A stretch of 64,000 bases of DNA from Amyloporia xantha (lineage: Eukaryota; Basidiomycota; Agaricomycetes; Polyporales; Adustoporiaceae): positions 2,018,999-2,082,998 of the forward strand of contig JAYKKR010000005.1 in assembly GCA_036971615.1 (NCBI GenBank), in the 5' to 3' direction. A program made the translations under genes and the position numbers. This document shows, in pieces, positions 36,651 through 48,032 of the stretch (positions are counted from its first letter, which is position 1; each line of letters begins with the position of its first letter). The notes below the pieces were generated by a model. The model was not told where the DNA came from. It saw only the letters and a program-made list of their open reading frames with translations, and ran no database searches.

Positions 36651-37166
36651 TCAGACGGGAGGGACTTCAGATTCTGGATCATGTTTTGAGCATTCCGCAT
36701 GGCTACGGTGGGAGAGCATTGCATGAACACCTACCTTTGAGAATCCCATCCTTTACGAGTTCCTCAGGTCTGGGACGCTGTTGCAGTGCATGTTCCAGCT
36801 TGTCCTAACCCTTTTAGGTGAGATACACTCATGGATCAACCGTGAACGACTCACTTCAAGCTGTGATCTCTGCAATTTCTCCTTCGCGGCTTGGAGAGCA
36901 GGTGCAACGTTGTCCTCTTTTGTCTTGGGTCAGAATGTGCTTAGAACAAGGGGTTCGAACTGATATACCTTTGAGGATGTTCCGACCTATGAGATCGTAC
37001 TTCTCCGGTCTCTGATTCAAGTGTCTCTCGAGCTTCTCTGCCGTCTGCGGATCAACGGAGGGCTTGCGGGCGGGTGCGGCGGGACGAACGACTTCAACAG
37101 TGGCTGAACATGTCGAATGTCATAAGCCCAGATAGTTCAGCAATGTGATGTTCGACACGTACACAT
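36651..37166 (-). CDS. RPEL-repeat miniprotein
   Basis: Five coding exons (37163-37166, 36969-37103, 36855-36916, 36735-36804, 36651-36664) sum to 95 codons, 94 residues. Two RPEL-type repeats are visible: LNQRPEKYDLIGRNIL and LQQRPRPEELVKDGIL, separated by KEDNVAPALQAAKEKLQRSQ. The N-terminus is STVEVVRPAAPARKPSVDP. In animals RPEL motifs bind monomeric actin (MRTF, Phactr); whether this fungal protein does is unknown. The first coding exon is only ATGT, four bases. A strong TATA-like box (37252-37261) sits about 85 bp upstream. The stop is 36651-36653. The model rests on short exons, but both repeats and all phases fit. Confidence 0.75.
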
Positions 37167-37575
37167 GATATGCAGGGTTAATGGCTTAGACGATTCGCTC
37201 AATAGATGTTAGAGGGAGATTGAGGGGAAGGGAAGACCGGTGAGACGCCTCGTATATATACTGCAGCCCAGCCCGCAATAGACAGCTGACAGCACCTGTA
37301 CTATAGCTTCTAGACAAGTTCTGGCCGCTCTGCATCGTGCAGATCGGGCGTATATAGACCTTACCAGCGACCGCCGACCAGCACTAGTGCCGCATGCCCA
37401 AAGACAGACTCATACACGCCGTATATTCCAGGTCGTGGAGCAAAATTCTCGGATCTCAAAGCGGTTTAGAATGTACAAAATGCTATCGATACACATGTCG
37501 TCCATCCGGATCCTGCATGCGCTGAATGCGAGGAGAACCTATCCCGTAAATCGGTCAGGGTCTTCAGAGGCCAAG
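37167..37575. promoter_or_regulatory. RPEL gene promoter region
   Basis: Contains the promoter of the RPEL gene (-) and the 3' region of the next minus-strand gene. The palindromic gtatatatac at 37252-37261 is the clearest TATA box of the window, about 85 bp before the RPEL start. I see no gene here. Confidence 0.55.
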
Positions 37576-37995
37576 TCAGAAGTCATCGTTGACATCTTTC
37601 GTCTCCCTCCTTTCCTTCTCGTGGCGAGTCCTGTGGACTCTCCGTTCTTCCTTGTATCCCTGGACGAGCCCGCGCGCCTCCCGAATACTCTCCTTCACCC
37701 TCTGAACTTCGACGGTGATGTCAGCCTCCATCGCGTCAAGTAGGTCAAGCAGGGCAATGATCTGCTTGGATGATATGGTAGATGGTGGCGTCACAGGCAG
37801 AGGCTTGTCCTGGTGAAATGGGGGAATGGCTTTGGGTCTTGGTCTGATTTTGGAGCTAGCTAGGGAGATCCGCCCCGCAGGAGAGCTCTTCAGACGCGGT
37901 GATGATAGTATCCCTATAGCGACCCCAGCAAGAAGTGGAGACAAGGACAGATTCAAGGGAAGACGTGGAGCGCAGGAATCTCGAGAGAAAGTCAT
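37576..37995 (-). CDS. Small coiled-coil protein, unknown function
   Basis: Uninterrupted 139-codon frame from ATG 37993-37995. I do not recognise it. The first half is Pro/Ser-rich and basic (SSKIRPRPKAIPPFHQDKPL). The second half forms a helix with heptad-like Leu/Val spacing: IIALLDLLDAMEADITVEV followed by QRVKESIREARGLVQGYKEE and a highly charged Arg/Lys/Glu tail. This suggests a dimerising coiled coil that might attach to a partner. Codon use looks coding, and the frame is longer than any other in the area. No targeting signal is clear. Confidence 0.55.
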   Translation of the reverse strand: MTFSRDSCAPRLPLNLSLSPLLAGVAIGILSSPRLKSSPAGRISLASSKIRPRPKAIPPFHQDKPLPVTPPSTISSKQIIALLDLLDAMEADITVEVQRVKESIREARGLVQGYKEERRVHRTRHEKERRETKDVNDDF

Positions 37996-38416
37996 TGCAA
38001 TAAAAGTTCGTCTTCGGATGATGTGTTATGTAGAAAAAAAAATGCAAGCTGGATTATAAGTACGAATGGACGAGGCTGACGACAGAAGGAACACCATTAT
38101 GATCTAGGCCGATGCCAGTTTGCGAACGACGTCGAGAGCTGGTTGCCCCTGCACTTCGCTGGTCAAGTCATGTTTCGAAATAAATCCACGAATTCCGACC
38201 TGCAGGCCTGATACATAAGAACGCAAACAAATCATCAGGAGCATTTATAGAGCAGTCTTTTGGTAGGCCCGGGAGAGTAGAAGCTTGAAGCGGTCGAGGA
38301 CGACCGCCAGCCTGATTGGCTGTGCGTATTCGCCACGTGCTCCTGGTAGGACAACGAGACGAAGAGTCGAACAGGCGCAGAACACATTGCAGTCGTTTCT
38401 CCCGACATCATCCAAG
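37996..38416. promoter_or_regulatory. Divergent promoter region
   Basis: Gene-free stretch between the coiled-coil gene (-) and the complex I subunit gene (+). It includes a reverse CCAAT (gattgg, about 38315) and a CACGTG core near 38335, both within about 100 bp of the complex I gene start. No gene seen. Confidence 0.4.
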
Positions 38417-39021
38417 ATGATACCGCGCAGAGTGCCTGGTGCTCTTCTCCGGCCCAGGATATCCACCGTCCCCCTTCTCCAACGCAGACTCGCGTCTTCT
38501 CACCCTCAGGAAGAGCATCACGATGAGCACCATGGTGAACAGCAGGACGCCATCGCCTACCCTAAGGAAGGTGAGCACGCCTCCTTGGGTCAATGCTCAT
38601 ACATGCTCAAATCTAGTACACGACTGTAGATTTCTCATCGCCTGTCTGGCGGAACTTCCTTTGCTCGGTCTCGCGGTAGCTGGGTTCTACAAGTTTGCCC
38701 CTGCGCCGGGAGAGGACAATCACGTCTCACGTTTTATCGCCCACTACGCCACGCCGGGAGAAGTCTGGCAGAAGCTGTATTTTAAGCATTTGCTCCTCAC
38801 GGTGGAAGGAGCGGATGATAGTCTGCTGGTTGCCGAGGCGAAGCGACCTCCTGTGCATCGATACCGGTTCCCGCAGTACGTAGCTCGATCAATTGCATAT
38901 GGATTGGCTGTCTCAACCAAATGATCTACGCAGGAAATTAGATCAATCTTCGCCCCACTTGTTGCCGGTGGGACTTGCAGTCGACTTAAGTGATGTCACT
39001 GTAAAGAGGGAGGGAACATAG
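38417..39021 (+). CDS. Mitochondrial complex I accessory subunit (17.8-kDa-like)
   Basis: The N-terminus MIPRRVPGALLRPRISTVPL is a basic presequence, ending near RRLASSHPQEE. After intron 1 (donor at 38571) the protein reads FSSPVWRNF, a transmembrane segment (LLLGLAVAGFYKFAPAPGED after correction), then SRFIAHYATPGEVWQKLYFK, HLLLTVEGADDSLL, EAKRPPVHRYRFPQK and, after intron 2, LDQSSPHLLPVGLAVDLSDV. The pattern of one membrane span, a YxxP-x-W motif and PPVHRYR matches my memory of the fungal NADH dehydrogenase 17.8-kDa subunit; I cannot verify this by search. A T is missing from the run at 38660-38662: adding one keeps the membrane span in frame. Stop is 39019-39021. Confidence 0.6.
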
Positions 39022-39203
39022 AACGATGTGACTTTCTTTTCAATCAGTGCGGAGTGTAATTCATCGGTTTGAGATTGACACTGTCAACTGCGGTTTATTG
39101 CGAATGAGATGAGATGAGAGGTGATAGCGGTATGTTAACAACCTGCCTTCGAAAAGGTGAAGTCTTTCAGACACGACAACATAGTCGAAGGTAACACCAT
39201 CAA

Positions 39204-40583
39204 TCACAATTTCGCCTTCACCCTTTGTCGCTTGAATTCCTCGACTTCCTGCGTGGAAGGTAGAACGAAATCATAAGCCCAGACCCAAACTCTACCGTTC
39301 TTGACTTCGCCGTCCTGGAAGCCCATCTCCGCCCACCGTTTAGGATCCTGCTCCTCCACTACCTGGCAGATTAAGGACTTCTTGGTGGCAAAAACTGGAT
39401 CGGTACCTAGGAATGGAGAATGAGCCGGATATAGGGCTGTGGTAAGACTGACGAGTCGTGTGTAAGCTAGTCGTTGACACCCAAGCTCGACAGACATCTA
39501 CGTACTCGTCGTATCCCGGTGCCGCTAACATGAAGTGAATGTGTGCAGCACGGTGAGGATGACGACCTGTCAGGTCCGACAGGTGTTATGAGAAGATGCG
39601 TTGAAGGTTTCAGGGGGAAACACTAACCGAGCGAGCGTAGGAGGCCACCCGATGGGCCGTCGCTCGGCTTATGACGATCTGTCAGGAGTAGAGCCAATTC
39701 GGGGGCAGGTAACACGCACGATTGGATACGCCGTAGGTAGAATACCGCGATAACAAAAGGTACCGTCTTCCTCCGCAAGAATCTTGCCGCGGTCGTTAAC
39801 TTCCGTGCTCCCGGGGTATTGCACGTCATAGATACCATCTCCGTCCGCTTGCCACTGTTTAACGTGTTAGAGTGCGCGACACTACGAGCTTGTTCACTAC
39901 TGACAACATCAATTTTGGCACCCTTGACGGCCTGACCCTTGGTATTCTTGACGCTCCCTTTGAAGAACATGGCCTCTCCCGTCGTGTCAGCTTTGGCAAG
40001 CGAGGACCCAGAAGGTAATTCTGGAGCATTTGGATCATAGAAAGGCCCGGCCTCGCAGCTGTCGGTGCATCCCTGAGGAAAATGGGGGAAGAGTTCCTAA
40101 GGTCATTGGGGAATGGCAACGCAAAAATCACACTGACGATAGGTTTCGGATGCGTCAGTTCATCGACCAAGGCGCTCAACCCGAGAATATCGCTTAGGAG
40201 TATGAACTCGTTCTTGTAGTCCGTACTTTCCTTGCCAGCTTGGGTCAAGAACTGGACAACCTTCGTCCACTCGGCATGATCCAGGGACGTCTCTCGTGCA
40301 AAGGTATGGAGATGCGAAACAAGTGCATTCATGAGCTGCAGCGCTCGCGGATCTTTCACGAGACTCTTGTGGAGAGCCAGGACACTGCACGAGTGCGTTC
40401 GTGAGATCAACACTGTTCATAATGTATGAGAGTACATGAGACATACTGATCGGTGACAGTATAGTCAGACCCCTCTCGAAAATCTCGCTCGAGCGGCAGA
40501 TCCTTGGGAATTTCGTGTTGTAATTGAGCACGGATAGCTACGCCCACGAGCAGGGGATCCGTCATTTGTTTTCGGGACGCCAT
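39204..40583 (-). CDS. Intradiol ring-cleavage dioxygenase
   Basis: Non-haem Fe(III) enzyme that opens catechol- or hydroxyquinol-type rings in aromatic and lignin-fragment breakdown. The N-terminal helical domain, from MASRKQMTDPLLVGVAIRAQ, includes HAEWTKVVQFLTQAG and LLSDILGLSALVDEL. The catalytic beta-sandwich includes GCTDSCEAGPFYDPNAPELP, VKNTKGQAVKGAKIDV, GDGIYDVQYPGS, GTFCYRGILPTAYPI (Tyr ligand) and RHPHRAAHIHFML (two His ligands), then TALYPAHSPFLGTDPVF and the C-terminal VWVWAYDFVLPS. It lacks a signal peptide, so it is probably cytosolic. The presence of the N-terminal helical dimerisation domain argues for the catechol/hydroxyquinol 1,2-dioxygenase branch; hydroxyquinol is the likelier substrate in wood- and litter-decay fungi, by inference only. 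About six introns. A TATA-like ctatataat lies some 46 bp before the ATG (40581-40583). Confidence 0.88.
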
Positions 40584-41272
40584 GGTAAGAGTTCTGTTGG
40601 CGGGGTTACAGTAAGATGGAAGGTGGCATTATATAGTGTCCATGGTACTGGGGCAATGCTCACACAACTTCTGTTCGGCGGCCTCGCGAAGGAGGTATTT
40701 TAAATAGACGGAAGCTTAATTGGTAAGGCTCAGGGAAAGCCGATGTCTGGGTTAATGAATCATCCACTTCGTCAGAGTAACGAAGCAGTGGAGAGGCACA
40801 TAAGCGTCTGTTCTCACTGATATCATGACCCCATGAACACGAAGCGATTGTGCAAACGTTGTTTTGAGTCCCGAGCATCCGTGATAAGCATAGCACGGGG
40901 CTTTGGAAAGCCGGCCCGCTGAGTCGGGGAACCCGCCTAATAGAGTGCTTGTATAACAGTCAGTCAGCGGGTTGAAAGCTCAGCGCTCAGCGCTCATCGG
41001 TTACTACCCCGGATTGGCAGACAGATGCGCTGCCGACGCGTCAGATCACGTGCCATGCTGGCAGGACGCGTTGCTGACGTAAGCGAGTTGGTGGTTGCTG
41101 TTCAGAGTGAACGCGTGCAGCCCGAGGTGCAGCCTGCCTAACCGTGCGTGTCGCGGGTCCTCATTCCCTCGTTCCCTGCCAGTCCGTCTTCAGTCGCTCG
41201 TTCTCCTCAGTAGCGGAAACTCAGCGCAGTATACCCTTCTTCACACCGGTCCTGTGTGCGCGGCCCACTCAA
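40584..41272. promoter_or_regulatory. Divergent promoter: dioxygenase / RAX2
   Basis: Gene-free. The dioxygenase side has a TATA-like element at about 40629-40637. The RAX2 side has three ACGCGT boxes at 41036-41116, a CRE-like TGACGTAA near 41075, a CACGTG near 41048 and a short repeated AGCGCTC at about 40981-40996. Confidence 0.55.
41036..41116. promoter_or_regulatory. Three MCB-type boxes upstream of RAX2
   Basis: ACGCGT occurs at 41036-41041, 41066-41071 and 41111-41116: three copies within 81 bp, ending about 157 bp before the RAX2 start. Copies inside coding exons elsewhere in the window are single and scattered, so this cluster is notable. Confidence 0.55.
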
Positions 41273-44200
41273 ATGACGCGTGGATTGCTATACTTTTGTC
41301 TCTCATCCGCCCTACTAGTCTCTCGCAATGTCGTCTTTGCCAGTCTACCCTTGGTTGACTTCGACCGCATGGGCACCGTCGGCTTGACCGGCGCATTTGC
41401 GGGCATAGGGCTGTCCGACAACTCCAGCATTACTGCGACCTTCGACCCTTCCGAGGCAACGCTTCTTTCTCGTTCTTCAGATGGCTCCCTCTCAGCTCTG
41501 GGCTCCACGAATGTCGGTGGAAGCATTGTGGCAGGCTGCGCTCTTGGCGATGTTTTCTATTTCGGTGGCACGTTCACTTCCATAGGCGACACCTCCGCCA
41601 GCAACGTCGCATCCTATACAGCTTCGTCAGGTTCATTTGCGGCATTGGGTTCGAATGGTCCGAACGGGGAAGTCCATGCCTTGTATTGTGATGCTACTGA
41701 AAACATGGTCTGGGTTGGTGGTAAATTTACTTCTCCGGGGTCATCAGTGGCGGTTTGGGAACCAAAGTCTTCACAATGGTCTACCCCTCCGTTTGGAGGG
41801 TTTTCCGGGGCTGCAGCAGAAGTGTCATCCATCACCACGAATTCATCTGCTTCCAGCCTATTTTTTTCCGGCTCCTTCATTATATCCTTTGGGAACAGTA
41901 CAGCCCTTAATGGCACCAACAACCCGAATGTGCCGTATTCTACTGGCGCTACCCCGTTCTCATCCTCGCTGGTTCCTGTACCGCTTCAGAATGTGCAGGT
42001 CGTTGCAGAACCGTCCTCCACGGAGTCTGGTTTCAGCGATATACAAGATATCCTCTGTCCATCTGGCCCAGATGGGCCAGGCGATACATGGTTCGGAGAG
42101 GATGGAGATACTGCTGTTGTAACTGTCCGCGCATTCTCTTTGCTGAGTGCAAGAGGCGTTCGGATTGGTAACACCTTTTGGATGGAAGAGGCACTACGGG
42201 ATTCAGGTACGAAATAATCTATCACGGCCGTAGCGTAGATCTGATCTTGTGTTAGTGTAACAACTATTCCGGATAACACCGTGCGACCATTGACCTACGT
42301 CGATCCTCAGACCGGGCAAAACGAGACTTGTACCGATCCTTGTCCCCTCTTGACCGATTCTTCCGTTCCCTACCAAGACTTCTTATTCAGCGACAACCTC
42401 GATATCACTGGATTCCAGCTCACATTATCCGAGTGGCAAGGCGCGGGACCCGGACTGCATCTCCTCCAACTGCTCTCGTCTGGAGCATTTGCGTCCGCTA
42501 TCTCTGCCAACAATAGCGCGTCATGTTTTGCGCCGAATCCTTCCAATGTCACCTTCACCGGCTCCTGGTCAGAGAAAGAAGCGGATACAGACATACCCGG
42601 TACCGTCGAAACAGTCTTAGTCTCCACTGTTGCTGTCGGAACCAGTGCTTCACAAAGTCCCAGCATCACCTGGATGCCATATGTCTCAGCCTCCGGAGAG
42701 TATGACATATATCTTGTCGTTCCAGGTTGTACCAATTTCGAAGATTGTCCGCTTCGTACCAGTGTTCAAGTCACTGTTTTCCCTGGAGAAGGGTTGCAGC
42801 CATGGGTCACCACAGTCTCACAGCAAAACCCCGCCGATCAGACTACGTTGGTCTACAGCGGACCAATCGTACCCTCTTCTCCCAGTTTCGTCACTACCAT
42901 CTCCATGACTCTGGCGGACGAACCTGTGGGTTCCGGGGAGAACGGCGAATATGAGCTGGTAGCAGCCGGCGTGCAGCTCCAGCTGATGAGTGCCAATATC
43001 ACTGCTAATGGTGGCAGTGGGACCAACGGGACAACCGCAGGATCTGCGCAAGGATTCGGATTTTTTGAGTGGCCGTTGTCCTCGAAGTCGAAGGTCAATG
43101 CTACCGGGACATTATCAAATGCGACAGAAACAGCTCTCGATAGCATTGGCGTGGATATATACACGGCCATGGATGGTAGTAGTGATCTCACCTCATCCAC
43201 CGCATCACTGATCTCCGCCGTTGCGCATCATCCATCTGGTATCATCTTCCTCGGTGGCAAGTTCAATTTCACCTCGGGAAGTGCATCCGGTGCTTCTAAC
43301 ATTGTCGCATTCAAGAACGGAGCCCTCACTTCCCTACCCGCCAATGGTCTGAATGGGCCTGTAACGTCGCTGGTGCTTGACGGTGATAAGCTCTTCGTGG
43401 GTGGTTCATTCGATGACACACTTTCGGGCTCTACCAAAGGTGCGTTGCGTGGCATCGCAATGTACGACGTCTCGCAAAATCAGTGGTCGTCCCTCGGAGG
43501 AGGGGTCAATGCCGCGGTGGCCAGTCTCGATTATGCCAACGGGGAGGTGCTGCTCGCAGGCAACTTTACGCAAACATCGTTGAGTGTTTCTGGCGCTGAC
43601 CAGAGCGCACCTGGATTTGCGGCTTGGAACGTGGCAAATGAAACGTGGGTAAACAGTGGAGGCTTCCTGGTCGGAAGCATGACATTTGTTGGCAACGGCA
43701 CTCAAGACCAAGCGCAATTCGTTGCTGGTTCTGTTGACGCTTCTCTTCAATACGGTGCGACAGGGTTCGTGTTACTACAGAATGGCGCGAGCGGTTCGCC
43801 GCAAATATCACCTCTTGAGGTGCAGTTGGGCGACAACGTCACCACTGCCTCTCCTTCATCAAGCAGCACAGTGCGTCGACGATCGCACGTACATCGCACG
43901 GCTACTTCTTGGATACCCAGAATCAATGCTTTGCGTATATTCAAGAGAGATTCGAGCACCTCCTTAGCACCTTTACCTTCTGGCCCTGTCACCCCTTCTC
44001 CAGCAGTTCTCGCCGGAGCCTTTTGGACCAACACCTCGTCGTCGAAGGAGATGATCATCCTCGGGGGTAACTTCTCCTTCTCATCATCATCCGGATCCTC
44101 GTACCAGAGCGTCGCCATCTATGACAATTCAACCGGCAACATCAAAGCGTTGCAAGGTGATCAGGTCAACGGCACCGTCCGCAGCCTTCTGGTTCAAGGC

Positions 44201-45869
44201 GATAACCTATTCATCGGTGGAGAGTTTACCCTGCAGGGCACCAATGCCAACGGGTTTGCCATTTACAACTTGGCAGAACAACAGTGGGCGACATCCGGCG
44301 TTCAGCCTCTGCAGCCCAGTTCAGGATCGAGCGTCGTTGTGCGGTCTGTTACGGCGTCTCCTTCACAATCAAGCGTCGTGATTGTAGCCGGTACTTTTGC
44401 TCAGGCTGGATCAACAGCTTGCCGGTCGATCTGTTCTTACGACGCCAGTTCGGGACAGTGGGCAGCCTTGGGAAACGGTATACAAGGAGACGTGGCCTCA
44501 GTTGCCTATGCCGGGGTTTGTTAATTGAATATATGCGTCGTACACTTTGACACTGACATCGAGAGGTAGGTCAACTCGGACATCATCGTAGCATCTGGTT
44601 CACTCGCCCTAGCGGATAGTACACCAGCCAATGTTGCAATCTATACACTATCAAATTCGACCTGGGCTTCTGTTGGCAACAGTAGCTTACCCGGACCAGT
44701 CACCGCTGTTGCCGTTAATGATGGTAATGCTAGCAGTATATTTGCTGCCGGTCGGTCAGTCTATTCGGTGTCTTCCCAATTTGCATAGAAGTGACTCAGA
44801 AATTTTGCGCAGTTCATCTGACGGTTCATCTGCGTTCCTCTACTTCTGGAACGGTCATGTATGGTCTGCTGTTGGTCAGTTATGCCTGATTCATTCACAA
44901 GTGCTAGACGGCTCATAGGAATATAGGATCAACTCTGGAATCGGCAACGGACGTTTCACAGCTGGCCGTGGTCCCGCTACAAAATACCCATGTCGCAAAC
45001 AGTGTAATACAATCGGACCGAGTCCTCATGGTGTCTGGGTACTTGGCCGATTCTTCATTCGGAAATGCATCAGTCTGCTCTCTTTGATGGGGAGACGTTC
45101 ATCCCATACATTGTCTCGGCATCAGCGTCGGGTTCTCCTGGTATTGTCTCCGGTCTGATATATTCTTTCTCGACATTTAGTTTCACTCAGCAACGTGAGC
45201 TTTTGATGTCACCTTGCTCTGTCGCGTTACGTTGATATCTTTTGTTGTGCAGATTTCCTCGCGACTGGAGTGGTAATCCTTATTTCTATTGCCATTGCTG
45301 CCGGAATAGTGTTCTTGCTTGCGCTCATCGGAATCCTTTGGACACTCTTCTCCAGAAGAGATGACAAGATGAACAAATTTGATACAGCCGACATTGATGA
45401 AGACGACGACTCTACACATCGACCGTCTTCATTGCTTGCTCATATCAATGCTGCCACACGAACAACCATCTTAGGTGACTCCAATCCGTTTGGCCCGCAA
45501 GTCGAGAAGCGAGGGCGAAGTTGCAGGCGCTGCCGGCTGCCGCGGATCACAATCTCTTTGAACCAGACGCAAGCAATTATGTCCGGGCTGAGACGCCCTC
45601 AGATGCTGTCGCTGGAACGATGGCTGGCGAAGAGATGAATCGGGCGGCTCACGCTCGATATTCATTCCAGGCTGCTGGGGAGGGAGAACTACCGCTGACC
45701 GCTGGACAGGAGGTTGAAATCCTAGATGATGGTGATGCTGCGTACGTCCCCTTCTCTATTCTTTATTATCACGTAAACCTTGCTAAATCATGACTTTTGC
45801 AGTTGGTGGTACGCACGAGATGTACGTACGGGACAAGAAGGAGTTGTACCAGCAGCCTACGTGTATTGA
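41273..45869 (+). CDS. RAX2: Rax2-like cortical polarity protein with C-terminal SH3
   Basis: Rax2 proteins are large cell-surface glycoproteins that mark growth sites. The signal peptide is MTRGLLYFCLSSALLVSRNV. A long ectodomain of repeated Kelch-like units follows, each with a V(F/W)(F/V)GG(K/T)F core: FYFGGTFTSIGDTSASNVAS, VWVGGKFTSPGS, IIFLGGKFNFTSG, LFVGGSFDDTLSG, LFIGGEFTLQGTNANG. It has dozens of Asn-glycosylation sites. The single transmembrane helix is VVILISIAIAAGIVFLLALI (about 45270-45330), followed by SRRDDK. The cytosolic tail ends in an SH3 domain: ARYSFQAAGEGELPLTAGQE, then across an intron AWWYARDVRTGQEGVVPAAY. One-base breaks lie at the T-run 42176-42179 (adding one T gives GRGTTGF before a correct splice), near 45075 and at 45513-45515. 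Stop 45867-45869. Confidence 0.88.
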
Positions 45870-46100
45870 ACGTTCTCTAATCTTGAATTGCACTTTCATG
45901 GATTCTCTTTGCTGTCGTCGTATTGTTTCGATACCCCCGTGATGAATATTGGTCTATTGTCTTATTGTTTCCTATTATCCTATGGTCGTCAAACAGATTC
46001 CCATCCCCTTGCATATATTTCTCGTCTTAGAATACACTTTCACCGTCCATGATTACTTATACATGTCAATGATGTCATGCCATCTCAGAAACAATTATGT
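45870..46100. other. Convergent 3' intergenic region
   Basis: AT-rich, between the RAX2 stop (+) and the REI1 stop exon (-). No gene supported. Confidence 0.4.
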
Positions 46101-47674
46101 TTACTGCAGCACAGAAAAGAAAATCAGTAAATTGGGATGTAGGGCAATTGTATAACACACCTGTAGTAATGGATCGCGGAAGTGCTTCTGGTTATTGTGT
46201 TTGAAGCCCACTTTCGTCTTGAAGTCTTCCCTGCGACGTTGGTCTCTGAACTCTCGAACATGCCGACCAGCCTCCCGAGCTTCACCTCCGGTTTCTTGCC
46301 TTCACAACATCAGTCCCACTCCCAAAAGCGCCAAACCCACCCTTTCTGGGAACCAGAGCGGAGTTCTTATCGTCCAGGAGGCGGCGGACGAGTGCAGCGC
46401 CCGAATTTGGGTCATCAGCCCTGCCTCCCCTTGGCGTTATTGGAAACGATTGGGCATAATAGCGGCGCATGCTACGATGTCCTATGCGCGCCCCCTGAAG
46501 GAAGAACAAGCTCGTAGTGAGAATCGCCGTAGGTGATTTGGTTATCCGGAATTTCATCTGAATCGTCGTCCGACTCGTCAACGTCTTCATCAATAACTTC
46601 GTCCGCGTCTCCATCCTGGTCATCGGCGTCCTCCCACTCCTCATCTTCGGAACCAGACGCATCCCTTGAGGGAACGCTTAGCCTTGCGGCTCCGCTGTTC
46701 ATGGGCATCGGGGTATGAGGCAGTGAAATCATAGAAATCGGAGATCTCCAATCGATCATCCTCTGCATCGTAGGCGATTTTACAATGACCCTTGTCGAGC
46801 ATATGTTTGCGGACGGCATCCAGTGTACGGAACTCCCTCCCTCTATCATTGCAATAGATGCACACATTGCCCACAGCGATCTTCTCTCCGAGGTAGGTAA
46901 TGAGACCCACAAGGTTGACGAGGTATTCTGCGTCCGGAATGAAGAACGAGTGTACCACGGACATGTGAGTTAGATTATCCTCTAGGGACGAAGACGCCTC
47001 GTTACAAAAGAGACATTGAGTCGGCGCAAGGCGAGCACGAGCGGCAGCGATCTTCTCGTCAATTGTCTGATTAATCTGTTCTTCAGAGGCTTCTGTCTCC
47101 ACGGTCAGAGCTGCGCCTGCGCCTTGAGATGAAGACGGTTGGAGGACATCGTTCTCAGCCACGGCGAGAGATGCTGGGAATCCGTAGGAGGTGCCGTATT
47201 ATCATCGTGGACAGCTTCAACTGCCGGCTCGGCCTTCGCTCTCAAGGAGGCTTTCAACCTCGTTCTCTTTGTGTTTGCGAGAGCTCAAATGAGTCCTGTA
47301 TGCATTTTCGGTCGTGTACGATTTACTAATAGTGTATTAGAGGTGCATAAATCACAGCGTTGAATAGTAGCTCACCCGCAAACTTCGCAAGACGAGCCCT
47401 TAGGAGAAGCCATGACGGCTGTTTCTGCTCTCCTCTCCAGAACCTTCTGGTTAAAGAGGGTGGCACTGACAGGCGGAAGCCCCGCAACTCGACGCTTCAT
47501 GTTGTATCTGTGATGGTCAGACCTATAATGCTCGCCTGCACCCTGAGTATTAGACGAGGACGGGAGGACGATGATGCCGATGTGACTTACGCTGGTCCTC
47601 TGCGGAATGAAACGCAATGCTGCATGACAGACAAGTAAAAGCGATCCATTTTGCTGTAGTTGCTCGTCAGACAT
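46101..47674 (-). CDS. REI1: Pre-60S ribosome maturation factor Rei1
   Basis: Cytoplasmic C2H2 zinc-finger protein (Rei1/Reh1/ZNF622 family) that helps release export factors from pre-60S subunits. N-terminal finger: TCLSCSIAFHSAEDQREHYR, continuing SDHHRYNMKRRVAGLPPVS and ending exon 2 at SSCEVCG. The central pair of fingers: QCLFCNEASSSLEDNLTHM and CIYCNDRGREFRTLDAVRKH, with GHCKIAYDAEDD. An acidic stretch follows, then DNQITYGDSHYELVLPSG, ARIGHRSMRRYYAQSF and the C-terminal NNQKHFRDPLLQ. A final intron leaves only TAA in the last exon (46101-46103). One A/T-run (47637-47640) needs one more base to join the start MSDEQLQQNGS to the first finger. A second frame change is needed near 46665. 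Confidence 0.88.
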
Positions 47675-48032
47675 TTCAAAGGATGGATGAAGTGCAGCGA
47701 TCGAAAGAGAAATTTGGGGAGGAATATCAAGGTCTGTCGGATCCTTCTCTCAGTCAGCTTTGCAATCACGTGTCAATTACAAACCCTAACCATAAAGCAG
47801 CCTCCTGTGGCAGCATGCAATGCATCTCCAGCCTCGCTTTGACTGATCTGGCAGTATACATAAGGCGGGCCATTTTTCAACTGGCGGACGTAAGAGTACA
47901 GACATTCGAACCAGGAGGTATTTAGTACTTGATACACAGATGACCACAAAACACGGTCACGTGGCGTGGATCGCAGTTGAAACTGTCGCGAGGTCGAGCG
48001 TTCTGCCGTTATACTGATCCTTCTTAACTGCT
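47675..48032. promoter_or_regulatory. Divergent promoter: REI1 / CLASP
   Basis: Gene-free, between divergent starts. It contains TCACGTG near 47957 and a second ATCACGTG core near 47766. Nothing else is evident. Confidence 0.4.
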
